This document shows positions 33,711 through 45,840 of a stretch of 64,000 nt of DNA, in pieces. Under the pieces are notes generated by a model. It saw only the letters and a program-made list of their open reading frames with translations, did not search any database and had not been told where the DNA came from. The stretch is from Drosophila miranda (lineage: Eukaryota > Arthropoda > Insecta > Diptera > Drosophilidae). The stretch covers positions 8,515,001 through 8,579,000 of the forward strand of contig NW_022881614.1 in assembly GCF_003369915.1 (NCBI RefSeq), given 5' to 3'. The first letter of the stretch is position 1. Every line of letters begins with the position of its first letter. The position numbers and the translations under genes were made by a program.

Positions 33711-35957
33711 TGTAGCGTGCAGGTGTGGGATAGCTGTCGTTTACCCATACTAGTATGAAGAGATTTCGTGTGCACCTCTAGCTATGCTCTGACTAAGCTC
33801 GCCGGATTGTCGGGGTTCGTTCTACTCTCTCCTATCACATACTGACACACACTCGCATAATGTTTTAGGTGCACATTTAAAAATAATAAAATAATAATAA
33901 AAAAAAAGAAGAACCAAACATAAAACTAACAACAGAATCCAGGTTTAACCGGAGCCAGGAATTGGTTATGGGACTAACAAGTTGGTTGTGGAAAGTGTGG
34001 ACATACTTATCAATTACTCTACTCAAATGATGAGAAACTCCGGTGTTAGTGAGTATCTCTATCTTCTCTACCCTCCCGACCTATGCTATACAGGTAACCT
34101 GACCGTATAGACCCTTGAATAACGTTAAACAGTTATCATCCCACCACTTCGATCATGCCTTTCTGAGGGCGGAGTACTGAATTTAGAACATATTAGGGTT
34201 GTACTTCAAAATCAATATCATTATATATATATATTTCAATAAATCCCTAATCATATAACTAAATTCTTGGGGGGGGTTTTCTTAACTTATAATTAAATCC
34301 ATTTTTGTTGTGTCTCGATAGCTTAATATATTAGTAAGGAATTGCGAAGAAATATTAAGAAAAATAAAGATTTAAAAATGACCATCATATATGGGTAACA
34401 GATTCTAAAGGGGTGAGAGGTACCAATACATTATGGTTACTGATTTATAAAGGGAATATCAATAGAAAATTACATGTAACACGCAGGTTACTTCCCAGCT
34501 CAGTGCATATATGTACTTGTTCTTATTTACAAACTCACAGCGCTTTTGGTAGGCTAGTACCGCTTTTTCCATTCGTGATCGTTGAGCTCAATGATGACGT
34601 TGGTGCATAATTCTAAGGAAAGGAAAAGATATTTAATACGAGTATATGTGCACATGAGCGTACTAGAGTGTACTGCTTTGTAATCTCAAGGAAAATTAAT
34701 GTTGCTCTCATACCCATTAGTTTCCAAAAACCATTATGTTGGCTGTGTTACATAACTAACTATAAAACTGTATACATCGTGTGACGAAAGAGAATGGTTT
34801 TTAGCCTGGCACATGAAATCTAGAGGAAAAAGGGGCTTGTGTTACATCCACGAGTAACTATGGTCCTCTATTGCCGTGATCGAGAGACATGTCAGCCAGG
34901 CTGAGTAGGACTGCGCCTCCGGAAGAATCCAACAATAATGCAATCAATTCGAGTTCATTATTGGGTGTCGCTGGCGCAGCTAAATCACTTGAAGATGGGG
35001 TAAATTAACTCCTTAGCTGGGCTTCAGGTTGCCGATCAAATTTGACGTCGGTCTGCGGACTACACTCTCATTGGAGGCTCGATAAACGGGTGGCGTCAAC
35101 GGCGCCAAAAATAAGGGTCCGGAGGCGCCTCCTGGTTTTCGCCGTGCATCCACACGGTTGTTGAGGCTTTCGACGGACAACGTCAAGCTGCAGGTTTCGC
35201 TGCTCGGTGCCTCCCGCGGGTTTACTACTCGTCTTATCAATCCACCGGCAACACTCCTCTCATAGACCACACCGTATATGCACTCCTATGCGACTGATGA
35301 TCGCACGAGCGGTACCGTGGCTACGGGCCGCCGTCCAGCTATGTTTTCTTTTCTTTACACTGCTTTTCTGGTTAATTACTCCTGATTCTGGGTCTTTATT
35401 GAACTCGGTTCACGAGGTATGGCGTAGTTGCCAGAACTGTTCGTTGGCTAAATATATATATATATATATTTATTTATTCCCGAGTATAGCACAAACACGT
35501 CCGCTTTAATCAATCGATTCTTTGTCAATACTCCAGCCCAACTTCTGCAAGTTCAGCCAAGCGGTACCGAACCAAAAGCTCGAAGATCGGATGATATTTG
35601 GGGAATTTTAACTGCATAATCGGATGATCTTAGGAACTTTAACTGCATAATCGGATGATGTTGGGAATTTAAACTGCATAATCGGATGATCTTTCGCCCA
35701 TTTGAGCGAACTTTTGGGCAAGCTTTTAATCTATGCTCTCCCTACGCTACGCTACTCTCTTGGGTCAAGGTAAACGTGACGTCTTTCGCTTAAATGCGTG
35801 CGCTGCGCGCCGACTCTCTTTAGAAAGCTTTTCGGAAAGCTTGCAGCTTACGATCCACTTTCGGAGTTACTATGTCTCTGCACTTTTAAGCATTACCAAA
35901 AGAAAACTATGCTTATCCGTGATGTTCTACACTCGTTCCCTTAATTCGGCCCCTACA
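33711..35957 (-). repeat. 5' LTR of Ulysses-like element
   Basis: 2,247 bp, the same length as the other LTR. Noticed differences include a three-base block (agt at 34,173-34,175 against ccc at 26,264-26,266), two bases in the tctcctccctcc stretch, and single changes near 34,441, 35,230 and 35,367. Confidence 0.9.
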
Positions 35958-36778
35958 TGTTTTGTTGAGTGCCTACGAACAGCCCACGAAACCTATAGCA
36001 AGAAGTTCAAAGAATTTGTCAAGGGATTTGGTAAGTCAAATGAAAAAACTATTTTTGAAACAGAACTCTTATAAACTAATAACGTTTTATTAATCGTAGA
36101 TATGGCATCCCTGAACAGAAGCAAAGCAGTGACGTACGTTATCCAGGATGTGGTGGACGAGTTTATGAAAGAGTATGCCAGTGATGACTCACTCAACAAA
36201 GATACCTTTATCGCGAAATTGCCGGTATACCTTCTGGAGTCATTGGAAGTTCTCTTTGACCATATAGATTATGGAGAACGTGCGGCAACTGGGTCCTATA
36301 CTTGGCCGAAATGGGCTTAGTGCATAACCTTCTATTTATACAGCGTCAGAAAACGCACTCGGGACCCTTTTTTGAAAACATTGCCAGACAATTGGGGCAT
36401 GTGCTTGGCGCTCTTAATGATGACATATCAATAGATCTCCCAGATCCAGGTCTAAAGTCGATAAGCACAATCACCGCTGAGAGCTGCTTGCAGCATCTCC
36501 ATGTTGCCGTCCAGAAGCAGCTCCTAAATGTAGAATATTTCGTCGTAAAGGCCAACAATTTAAGCTACAAATGTCAGCTAGTGCCTGAATCAGATCAAAG
36601 TTATTGGCGGGGAAATCTAGATGTCATGGAGCGTTCTATTTGCACTCAAATAATTCATATTACGCGCACGCTACTGGCTCTCACCAATTTCTGCATTCCT
36701 CTGGGATCGTCTATGGATGGACTAATGAAATTGTTGGTACAGCACTATATATGCCTGAAGAACCTGACAAGTAGTGTT
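35958..36778 (+). pseudogene. FANCI: FANCI-like pseudogene, copy A, 3' part
   Basis: It continues copy A after the retrotransposon, starting with the duplicated target TGTT. The intron donor at about 36,032 and the acceptor before the [10 protein letters not shown] exon are intact. A 37 bp deletion at about 36,306, relative to copy B, shifts the frame and removes the residues around [12 protein letters not shown]. Similarity stops near 36,778, where short GTTCAC-type repeats begin, so the C-terminal end of the protein is absent. Confidence 0.8.
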
Positions 36779-37100
36779 GTGTTGCTCATGAGTGAGTGAA
36801 CAAAAAAGAGTTGTTCACTTAAATGAGCAACTGAAGAACATGTTCACTTGTTCTTTTTTGCTCACTTGTTCTTTGTTGTTCACTTGTTCATTTTTGCTCA
36901 CTTGTTCTCTACTCACTTTTTGCGCAATTTTGCTCCTCGAAGGGCATTTTGCGTTCTGGCAGTTGTTGCTCATATTTGCTTTTACTTCACACTTTTTGTA
37001 TTACCGGCAAAACTGTTTAATCTTTTGAAAATTCAGTATGTCGTTAATTCGAAGTATATTCGATACTTCGAAAGTATAGTGAAATTTGGAATCATTGCAA
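36779..37100. repeat. Palindromic GTTCAC/GCTCAC repeats and AT-rich flank (copy A)
   Basis: After FANCI similarity ends, a foldback-like stretch (gtgaacaa opposite ttgttcac; gttgttcac opposite gagcaac) precedes two ~36 bp repeats built from gttcacttgttc and tgctcacttgttc. A cgaagtat/atacttcg palindrome lies near 37,050. The same block follows FANCI copy B, so it was duplicated with it. No gene was recognised. Confidence 0.6.
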
Positions 37101-38930
37101 TTTTTATACCCGATACTCAAAATGAGTATTGGGGTATATTAGATTTGTGGTGAAAGTGGATGTGTGTAACGTCCAGAAGGAATCGTTTCCGACCCCATAA
37201 AGTATATATATTCTTGATCAGCATCAATAACCGAGTCGATTGAGCCCTGTCTGTCTGTCTGTCTGTCCGTCTGTCCGTCTGTCCGTCCGTCCGTCTGTCC
37301 GTCCCCTTCAGCGCCTAGTGCTCAAAGACTATAAGAGCTAGAGCAACGATGTTTTGTATCCAGACTTCTGTGATATGTCACTGCTACAAAAATATTTCAA
37401 AACTTCGCCCCGCCCACTTCCGCCCCCACAAAGGACGGAAATCTGTGGCATCCACATTTTTAAAGATACGATAAAACCAAAAATGCAGAATCGTAGAGAA
37501 TAACCATATCTTTTAGACTGCGGAATCTGATTTGGATCGTATTATTATTATAGCCAGAATCAAGAAAACAATTTAATTTTTTCTCGCCCTGTCTCTCTCT
37601 AACACACACGTAGCATAGCCGGCTTTGCTTAGAGTAAAACATTAGCGCCTAGATCTCAGAGACTATAAAAGCTAGAGCAACCAAATTTGGTATCCACACT
37701 CCTAATATATCGGACCGAGACGAGTTTGTTTCAAAATTTCGCCACACCCCCTTCCGCCACCGCTAAGGATGCAAATCTGGGGATATTCACAAATCTCAGA
37801 GACTATTAAGGCTAGAGTAACCAAATTTAGTATCCGCACTCCTGTCAGATCTCACTATAAAACGTATATCTCGAAATTTCGCCCCACCCCCTTCCGCCCC
37901 CCCCCCAAAGGGCGAAAATCTGTGGCATCCACAATATTGAGGATACGAGAAAACTAAGAACGCAGAATCGTAGAAGATGACTATATCTTATAGAGTGCAA
38001 AATCTGAACCAGATCGTTTAATTATTATAGCCAGAATTAAGAAAACAATTTAATTTTTTCTCGCCCTGTCTCTCTCTAACACACACGTAGCATAGCCGGC
38101 TTTGCTTAGAGTAAAACATTAGCGCCTAGATCTCAGAGACTACAAAAGCTAGAGCAACCAAATTTGGTATCCACACTCCTAATATATCGGACCGAGACGA
38201 GTTTGTTTCAAAATTTCGCCACACCCACTTCCGCCCACGCAATAGATGAAAATCTGGGGATATGCACAAATCTCAGAGACTATTAAGGCTAGAGTAACCA
38301 AATTTATTATCCGCACTCCTGTTAGATCTCACTATAAAACGTATATCCCAAAATTTCGCCCCACCCCCTTCCGCCCCCACAAAGAACGAAAATCTGTTGC
38401 ATCCACAATATTGAGGATACGAGAAAACTAAAAACGCAGAATCGTAGAAGATAACTATATCTTCTAGAGTGCAAAATCTGAACCAGATCGTATAATTATT
38501 ATAGCCAGAATCAAGAAAACAATTTAATTTTTTCTCGCCCTGTTTCTCTCTAACACACACGTAGCATAGCCGGCTTTGCTTAGAGTAAAACATTAGCGCC
38601 TAGATCTCAGAGACTATAAAAGCTAGAGCAACCAAATTTGGTATCCACACTCCTAATATATCGGACCGAGACGAGTTTGTTTCAAAATTTCGCCACACCC
38701 TCTTCCGCCCCCGCAAAGGACGAAAATCTGGGGATATTCAAAAATCTCAGAGACTATTAAGGCTAGAGTAACCAAATTTGGTATCCGCACTCCTGTTAGA
38801 TCTTACTATAAAACGTGTATCTCAAAATTTCGCCCCACCCCCTTCCGCTCACACAAAGGACGAAAAGCTGTTGCATCCACAATATTGCACATTCGAGAAA
38901 ACTAAAAACGCAGAATCATAGATAATGATC
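37101..38930 (+). repeat. DINE-1-derived tandem array, ~474 bp period
   Basis: After a 5' DINE-1 start, the block beginning agcgcctagatctcagagac recurs at 37,644, 38,121 and 38,595, spacing 477 and 474 bp. Each period has two ~130 bp submodules, an acgcagaatcgtaga block and a tctctctctaacacacac block. The array ends near 38,930 at the second FANCI copy. Open frames here are shadows of the C-rich repeats. Confidence 0.8.
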
Positions 38931-41900
38931 ATCAGTTAACAGACACTCTGAATGCCACGATATCCCGAAGTGAATGTATCAATTTCTGGAACTACTTTCT
39001 GCTCGCCTGCGACACTGAGAGCGAGGAGTCCAAGAAGAAACGTTTCGCGCTCGTCCAATGTTTTATGGATGGGCTGCGTAGTGTAGAGCTGAACTATAAA
39101 CAATCCTTCGATTTGATCACACGATTGGCCCGGGACTTGCCCACCTTCTCTGCTGATGAACTGGCCTGGATTATTGAGCACTGTGTGGATGGCATGCGAC
39201 AGGGAGACGCCAAGTGCGTTGGTTAGAAGGATTTGTTGCCAGATTCACTGGCTCTGCTTTCGGCAACTCCACGTTTTATACTAACTGGGGTGGGAACCGA
39301 TGGAACCGAGTATAGAAACAATACAGTGAAAAGTATATGTACCATGCGATGGCCGTCTTCAATCCTGACCCCTATTGCTGACATGTTCAAGTAAGTTGCG
39401 CCCATAAAATGCTAAAAAATTCTACTAAAATTTCCATTTGTTTAGGGCCATAAATCTCGGCAACGGAGAAATTTTGACCGTATTAAATAAATTCTCCGGG
39501 GCTCTGCAGGAGCTATCGCCAATGGAGCTACCAGCTCTGTGCTTCCAGCTCTTTTCCATGTGCCAAAATGCCTCACAACTGATTTTACCGCTGCTGGCAT
39601 TAGAGTAGTATTTTCAACGCAATTACTATAAGCGCTTGTTCTCAGACATGAGCAGCAATTCTACAGACTTCGACAGCATAGGTTCGCCTAATTATTTCAA
39701 TAATTTACTGTGTGTCTCTTTCTATAATTTGTTCATTTTTACCATCAGATCCATTTTCGGACAAAGAGCTGCGGGAGGCCGAAGAGACTATACTTCATCA
39801 TTTGAATTACTGTACTATGTATAAGCCAACTGAGAAACATCTGGCTGTAATGTTGAGGGTGAATATGGGCTCTCCTAAATTGAATGAACTCTAATGTTAG
39901 TTTGTATTTGCAGAACTTCTCGCATTTGCCCGATGTCATTCTCACGCCATTCATGCTCAGCGCCATTATTTCGATGATAAGTGTGAATCGTGATCCAGAA
40001 TCTGCGCGCATCTCTTGATCCATTTTGCTGCCATTCTTGCGAAATGTCATAAAGAATAATGAAGAAGAGATAACTTTGGCAGACTATTCCGTTTGGTATC
40101 GTGATTCGTTACAGCGCAAACAAGTCGACTTGCAGCAGGTCTTAACGGTGCTCATAGATCAGAACAAAGATGGAAAAGATGTGATCACTCCAGGACTAGT
40201 CCACCTAGTTTTTTTCTGCTTAAATCGCATTCGCCCAAAATGCATACTCTAGCAATTACTTTTTTTAACAAAGTTCATTCGCAAACGTTTCATCTTTGGG
40301 CAAGGCATCATTAGACTCCTCTCTGAGTGGATGATTGTACATCAAGATCAAAACCAGTTTTCGGGTTGGTATTGGATTCCCCATAATAATTCTTAAATAA
40401 CTATGTATTTTTTCTAGAATATTTAACACTATTAAGTGTAGCTGACACGTACACCGTCTCAGAATGCACTAAAACCATCCAAACAGTTATGGAGCATATG
40501 CTATGGGCAAGTCATTCAAATACATGTATATATTTTTTCTTCTATTAACAAATTATTCATTTTGTTAAAGCTGCCTGGAGAACAAGCCATGCGCATGATG
40601 AACTTTCTTTTGCCCCTGCTGAAGACTTCGAATCGAGTTCGGGATGCCCTGATTGATGTGCTGTGCAAAGCAACCAGACCCAATTAATCAAAAATCGTTA
40701 TATATTTTATAGCCTTTGTCATTTGTTACCTAATAATATCTAGCGGCATGCAAAAACGTCGGATGGCCATTTACGGATTTTGCATGATCCTTAAACAGCT
40801 TAACAACAGTAACGCACTGCGGCAGACCTCCAGGCCACCCAGCTTCTGTACTCAGCAGAGCATTTCCGGGTATTCAATGATCACACAAAATAGCCTAGGA
40901 AGTCGAAGCAATCCGCAGCGCAATTTTTACATGCTTACTCTGGAGATTATAGGAATGTTGCGAAATTGTTTGCAGCAGCAGTTTGACATACGATGTACGC
41001 TTTATGAAAGTAAGTAACCGAAGTGCATACAGCCGATAATCTTTTGATTATTTTGGAATGTACCTCTCACAGATCTGCAACGGGCCGTGGAGCTAAATGC
41101 AAAGCTTGTGCCTCACGTGTTGCAAGTAATTGATTGGCATTTACGAAGCTTTTTTGACACTCCCTCTGCAGAGGAGGCTGGCGACGATTTAGACACAGTA
41201 TTTCGTATACGCTACGATCAGCTGGTTACTGCCAGCGATCAACAACATATGGAAATTCAGCTGAAAGATAACCTGGGAAAGTTGGTTTAATTCGTGGCTA
41301 ACTGCTTGGTAACCTTTGAGCGTGCTCCGTCGGGCTATGACACACGTGAGATAAGTCGTCTCCTGGCCTTATGCGTGCAACGAATGGTGGCCAACAGATT
41401 GCCAATAGACGACGTTGTAAGTTTGGGCGTTGTCTCATAACTCATATATTCAACTAATACATACATACATATTTTCCCAGTCCCCTCCAGCCACCCACCT
41501 GAAATGCGCTCTAGTTCTGCAACAACTCAATCTTATTGAAGGAATCGTTTCCCACTTATTGCTCAGCTCCAAGCCAAACAACGATGCCATATGTCAAGTT
41601 CTGCCCCAATTTAAGCAGCATTGCAAGTTATTAGTCGATCTTAAGACTTTGGCTGGCTCCTCCAAGAAGCTACAGAAACAATCAAAGAAAACTGTCAGCA
41701 ATAATACCACAACTTCCATTTTCAATCTTACTGTAAATGGTATCCAAATGAAGAGCATGTGCACACAACCTGAGAATATATGGGACTTGTCTATATTGGA
41801 TAAGCTTCTTAATCTACTCCTCGAGTGAGTGCCATTTCGACTTCGCCGATTCCAATGTAAATGTTTTGAAAATTAGTTTTCAGTGACGTCGTTCCATTTG

Positions 41901-42998
41901 CCGCGTCTGAGAAAACCATTCAGTTGCGGTCCAACGAGTCCCTGGTTCGTTATGTTGTGCAGATTACCGCCGAAAAAGTGAAAAACATTCGGCTTGCACC
42001 TGATTACAAGCAACTAGCTTACAGCAAACGTACCTTTAAGCAGTTAACAGACATCACCAAGATTATTTACGAGCGCTGCATTCGACGGGTGCCTGAGCTG
42101 TGGCGAGACGGTGACATGCAGACATCCTCTCTGGCGGCTCAATGTTTTGTTGAGTGCCTACGAACAGCCCACGAAACCTATAGCAAGAAGTTCAAAGAAT
42201 TTGTCAAGGGATTTGGTAAGTCAAATGAAAAAACTATTTTTGAAACAGAACTCTTATAAACTAATAACGTTTTATTAATCGTAGATATGGCATCCCTGAA
42301 CAGAAGCAAAGCAGTGACGTACGTTATCCAGGATGTGGTGGACGAGTTTATGAAAGAGTATGCCAGTGATGACTCACTCAACAAAGATACCTTTATCGCG
42401 AAATTGCCGGTATACCTTCTGGAGTCATTGGAAATTCTCTTTGACCATATAGATTATGGAGAACGTGCGGCAACTGGGTCCTATACTTGGCTCCTCAATT
42501 TTTGTCGTACTCACGAGTTGGTTAATCCCGAAATGGGCTTAGTGCATAACCTTCTATTTATACAGCGTCAGAAAACGCACTCGGGACCCTTTTTTGAAAA
42601 CATTGCCAGACAATTGGGGCATGTGCTTGGCGCTCTTAATGATGACATATCAATAGATCTCCCAGATCCAGGTCTAAAGTCGATAAGCACAATCACCGCT
42701 GAGAGCTGCTTGCAGTATCTCCATGTTGCCGTCCAGAAGCAGCTCCTAAATGTAGAATATTTCGTCGTAAAGGCCAACAATTTAAGCTACAAATGTCAGC
42801 TAGTGCCTGAATCAGATCAAAGTTATTGGCGGGGAAATCTAGATGTCATGGAGCGTTCTATATGCACTCAAATAATTCATATTACGCGCACGCTACTGGC
42901 TCTCACCAATGTCTGCATTCCTCTGGGATCGTCTATGGATGGACTAATGAAATTGTTGGTACAGCACTATATATGCCTGAAGAACCTGACAATTAGTG
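38931..42998 (+). pseudogene. FANCI: FANCI-like pseudogene, copy B
   Basis: Second copy, without the retrotransposon. It includes an additional 5' exon part (38,931-39,268; LARDLPTFSADELAWIIEH region) with a TAG near 39,223. It shares stops with copy A at 39,606-39,608, 40,016-40,018 and 41,288-41,290. It has its own lesions: one T fewer in a run near 40,212, and loss of about 20 bp with an intron donor near 40,672. The last exon block (42,287-42,998) is better preserved than in copy A. Introns are retained. A functional FANCI gene must lie elsewhere if the organism has one. Confidence 0.8.
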
Positions 42999-43319
42999 TT
43001 GTGTTGCTCATGAGTGAGTGAACAAAAAAGAGTTGTTCACTAAAATGAGCAACTGAACATGTTCACTTGTTCTTTTTTGCTCACTTGTTCTTTGTTGTTC
43101 ACTTGTTCATTTTTGCTCACTTGTTCTCTACTCACTTTTTGCGCAATTTTGCTCCTCGAAGGGCATTTTGCGTTCTGGCAGTTGTTGCTCATATTTGCTT
43201 TTACTTCACACTTTTTGTATTACCGGCAAAACTGTTTAATCTTTTGAAAATTCAGTATGTCGATAGTTCGAAGTATATTCGATACTTCGAAAGTATAGTG
43301 AAATTTGGAATCATTGCAA
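42999..43319. repeat. Palindromic GTTCAC/GCTCAC repeats and AT-rich flank (copy B)
   Basis: Collinear with 36,779-37,100, with a small deletion (ctgaagaacatg shortened to ctgaacatg) near 43,057. It leads into a DINE-1 element in both copies. Confidence 0.6.
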
Positions 43320-43681
43320 TTTTTATACCCGATACTCAAAATGAGTATTGGGGTATATTAGATTTGTGGTGAAAGTGGATGTGTGTAACGTCCAGAAGGA
43401 ATCGTTTCCGACCCCATAAAGTATATATATTCTTGATCAGCATCAATAACCGATTCGATTGAGCCCTGTCTGTCTGTCTGTCTGTCCGTCTGTCCGTCTG
43501 TCCGTCCGTCCGTCTGTCCGTCTGTCCGTCCCCTTCAGCGCCTAGTGCTCAAAGACTATAAGAGCTAGGTTAGGTTAGGTTACCCCGGACGGCCCTCAGC
43601 GGGGCCACGCATAGGCCAATATGGCCCTTAGTTATCCGGATGGGGGGGTGTATGAACCGTCGCGGGAGTGTTAATGTGGTT

Positions 43682-44488
43682 TTAAAAGTCCCCGAGAATA
43701 GAGGTGTTTTTAGCATAGGCCAGCAGTTCCTGTGGCGTCCTTTTGGAGGCATCTTCCAGTGATGCCAACACTGGGGCGCCCAGGTATCTCCTCCTTGCCC
43801 TTGAGAGAGCCGGACAGTTGCAGATGAGATGTTCCAGGGTTTCGATAGCCCCAGGTTCCTCACATTTCCTACGACTGTCTCTGTTGGTGATGCCTAGCTT
43901 TGCTGCATGTGCAGCAGCCAGACAGTGACCTGTTAGTATCCCCACTAGCAATCTACAGTCCTTTCTTGGTAGGTGCAGTAGGTAGTGGCTAAGTTTCTCG
44001 ATGCGCTCCTTGCACATTATCTTCGAGGTTCTGCAGGTGGTGGTACTCCTCCACCTGCTATCAGTCTGTGCTCTAGCCTGCTTCTCTAGATCGCCTTGCA
44101 GCGTTCTGAGGGAGACAGGCAAGTACTTGGTTCTCCTATTCTCCAGCCCGACGCCTTCCTTAGCTAGTACGTCCGCCGCTTCGTTTCCTTCGATGCCCTG
44201 GTGGCTGGGAACCCAATAGATCCGCACTGTCTTTGTCGTGTTTAGGATGTCTAATGCCTCCCTGCTCGCCAAGACACTTCTGGAACTGACCGCGGACGAC
44301 TGCATGGATCTTATCGCCGCTTGGCTGTCGACGAATAGGTTGACCGCATCGTGTGCTCGTTCTGTTAGGAGAGCGACCTCCGCTGCCTTCCCGATGGCAA
44401 AAACTTCTGCCTGGAATATGCTGCATTGGTCCGGTAGCTTATACGACAGCCTTATCTCAGGGTCTGTACAGTATAGGCCCGCTCCCAC
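43682..44488 (-). pseudogene. LINE RNase H and C-terminal region
   Basis: About 268 residues: RNase H type I with the remaining part of its first strand (GAGLYC), AEVFAI, VDSQAA and the WVPSHQGIEGNEAAD motif, then a Cys-rich C-terminal segment (CNCPALSRAR region). The first catalytic Asp (YTDGS) lies in the upstream frame, and a small deletion near 44,490 separates the two. Confidence 0.75.
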
Positions 44489-45840
44489 TCCTCCATCTTG
44501 GAGCCGTCCGTATATATATTGAGGTGCTCAGTTTGGTCTCTTCCGATTTTCCAGTCTTCAGGTCCCAAAGATGTGGTTGTTTTGACGTCAAGGCAAGTTT
44601 GGGGGGTCATGTAATCAGTTGATCTGGTCATGTCCCTGCCAATTGAACTGTGACCGTATCCTTGTATGGATAGGTTTCCTGATGCTATAAGGCGTTGTGC
44701 TGCCTTTCCCGCAATCAGGCGAGCGTGAATGTCCAGGGGGTCGATTCCGAGTATAGTTTCGAGTGCTTTTGTTGGGGTTGACCTCAGCGCCCCTGTAATA
44801 CAGAGCAGAGCCTGTCGCTGAGTCTTTTCCATAAGCTTATGGTATGTCTTCTTTTCAATAGCCTGCCACCACACTAAGGCTCCATACAGCAGAGTTTGTC
44901 GCACCACCGAGATGTAGATCCAGTGCATTAGAGCAGGTGACAGGCCCCATTTGCTGCTGAGCATCTTCTTGGATGCATAAAGCGCAATGGTAGCCTTCTT
45001 CACCCTTTCCATTACATTGGGCCTCCATGCCAGCTTGCTGTCTAGTACTGTGCCTAGGTATTTCACCTGTGATTTTTGAGTCAGCCTAGTTTGGTAAATT
45101 TTCGGGGGGGTCCATATCGGTACCTTGTACCTCTTGGTAAAGAGAATGAGGTCCGTCTTGTCCGCGTTGATACTGAGTCCTACCTCTTCCGCCCACTCAC
45201 GTATCTCCCTGAGTGTACGTTCCATTAGTGAGCTGAGGGTCGATGGACATACACCCGTAATAAGTATGCTTATGTCATCTGCATAGGCTGTTATTTTTGG
45301 GGCCTTCCTTTCAAATCTCTTAATGAGGTCGTCGACCACCAAATTCTACAGTAGTGGCGATAGGACTCCACCTTGAGGTGTGCCTCTGTATGCCCCCTTT
45401 ACCATGGAAGCGGTGCCCCACTCCGATTGCACCCGTCTACAACTTAGGAGGTTTTTGATCCAGACGTTGATTGCAGGGTGTATGTTATTCGCTTCTAGGC
45501 GACTTGTTATTGCGGTTGTTGCCACGTTGTTGAATGCTCCTGAGATGTTCACAAATGCTCCCAAAGCATACTTTTTGTTGTGAAGGGCGCTCTCGATGGT
45601 GGCTACTAGCGAGTGTAGTGCCGTCTCCACCGATTTCCCCTTGGTGTAGGCGTGTTGGTTTATTGACATCAGTCCCCCTACCTCATTCCTGATGTGTAAG
45701 TCCAACAGCTTTTCTAGTGTTTTTAGTAGAAAGGAGGTAAGGCTTATCGGTCTGTAATCCTTGGGACTCACGTGGCTGCACTTTCCTGCCTTAGGGAGGA
45801 AGACAACCCTCGAGGTTCTCCATTGGATGGGGATATAGCC
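44452..45840 (-). pseudogene. LINE reverse transcriptase, truncated and mutated
   Basis: Open in one frame from the truncation point, with LTSFLLKTLEKLLD, the motif A region (FVNISGAFNNV), TPQGGVLSPLL and the active site YADD. TAG at 45,346-45,348 replaces a Trp expected after SPLL. Motif A has Asn where the family has a catalytic Asp (VDI), so the enzyme would be inactive even if translated. The frame runs on past YADD to a stop at 44,452, out of phase with RNase H. Confidence 0.8.

Larger units (their letters stand above)
25802..35957 (-). mobile_element. Ty3/gypsy LTR retrotransposon with RING-Gag, Ulysses/Osvaldo-like
   Basis: 10,156 bp, bounded by two 2,247 bp LTRs (TG...CA) and a 4 bp target duplication TGTT (25,798-25,801 and 35,958-35,961). 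FANCI copy B shows the unoccupied target. Minus-strand order: LTR, tRNA-Lys primer site, leader of about 720 bp, gag, pol (protease, RT, RNase H), integrase, LTR. There is no env frame. The long LTRs and tRNA-Lys primer recall Ulysses of D. virilis; assignment to it is an inference. I saw about eight LTR-LTR mismatches, which implies a recent insertion. A frameshift splits integrase from pol. Confidence 0.9.
43568..45840 (-). mobile_element. 5'-truncated LINE of the I/LOA-type (RT plus RNase H)
   Basis: 2,273 bp flanked by a 10 bp target duplication ataagagcta (43,558-43,567 and 45,841-45,850), inserted in a DINE-1 element. On the minus strand it reads part of reverse transcriptase, then RNase H, then a short 3' region ending in taacctaacctaacc. 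The presence of RNase H points to the I/LOA/R1-like LINE groups. It is 5'-truncated inside RT, as is common for target-primed insertion. Confidence 0.85.

Noticed and set aside
43568..43585. Telomeric TTAGG array
   Set aside because: Only three repeats, exactly at the 3' end of a LINE inside its target duplication. It is a LINE tail, not a telomere.
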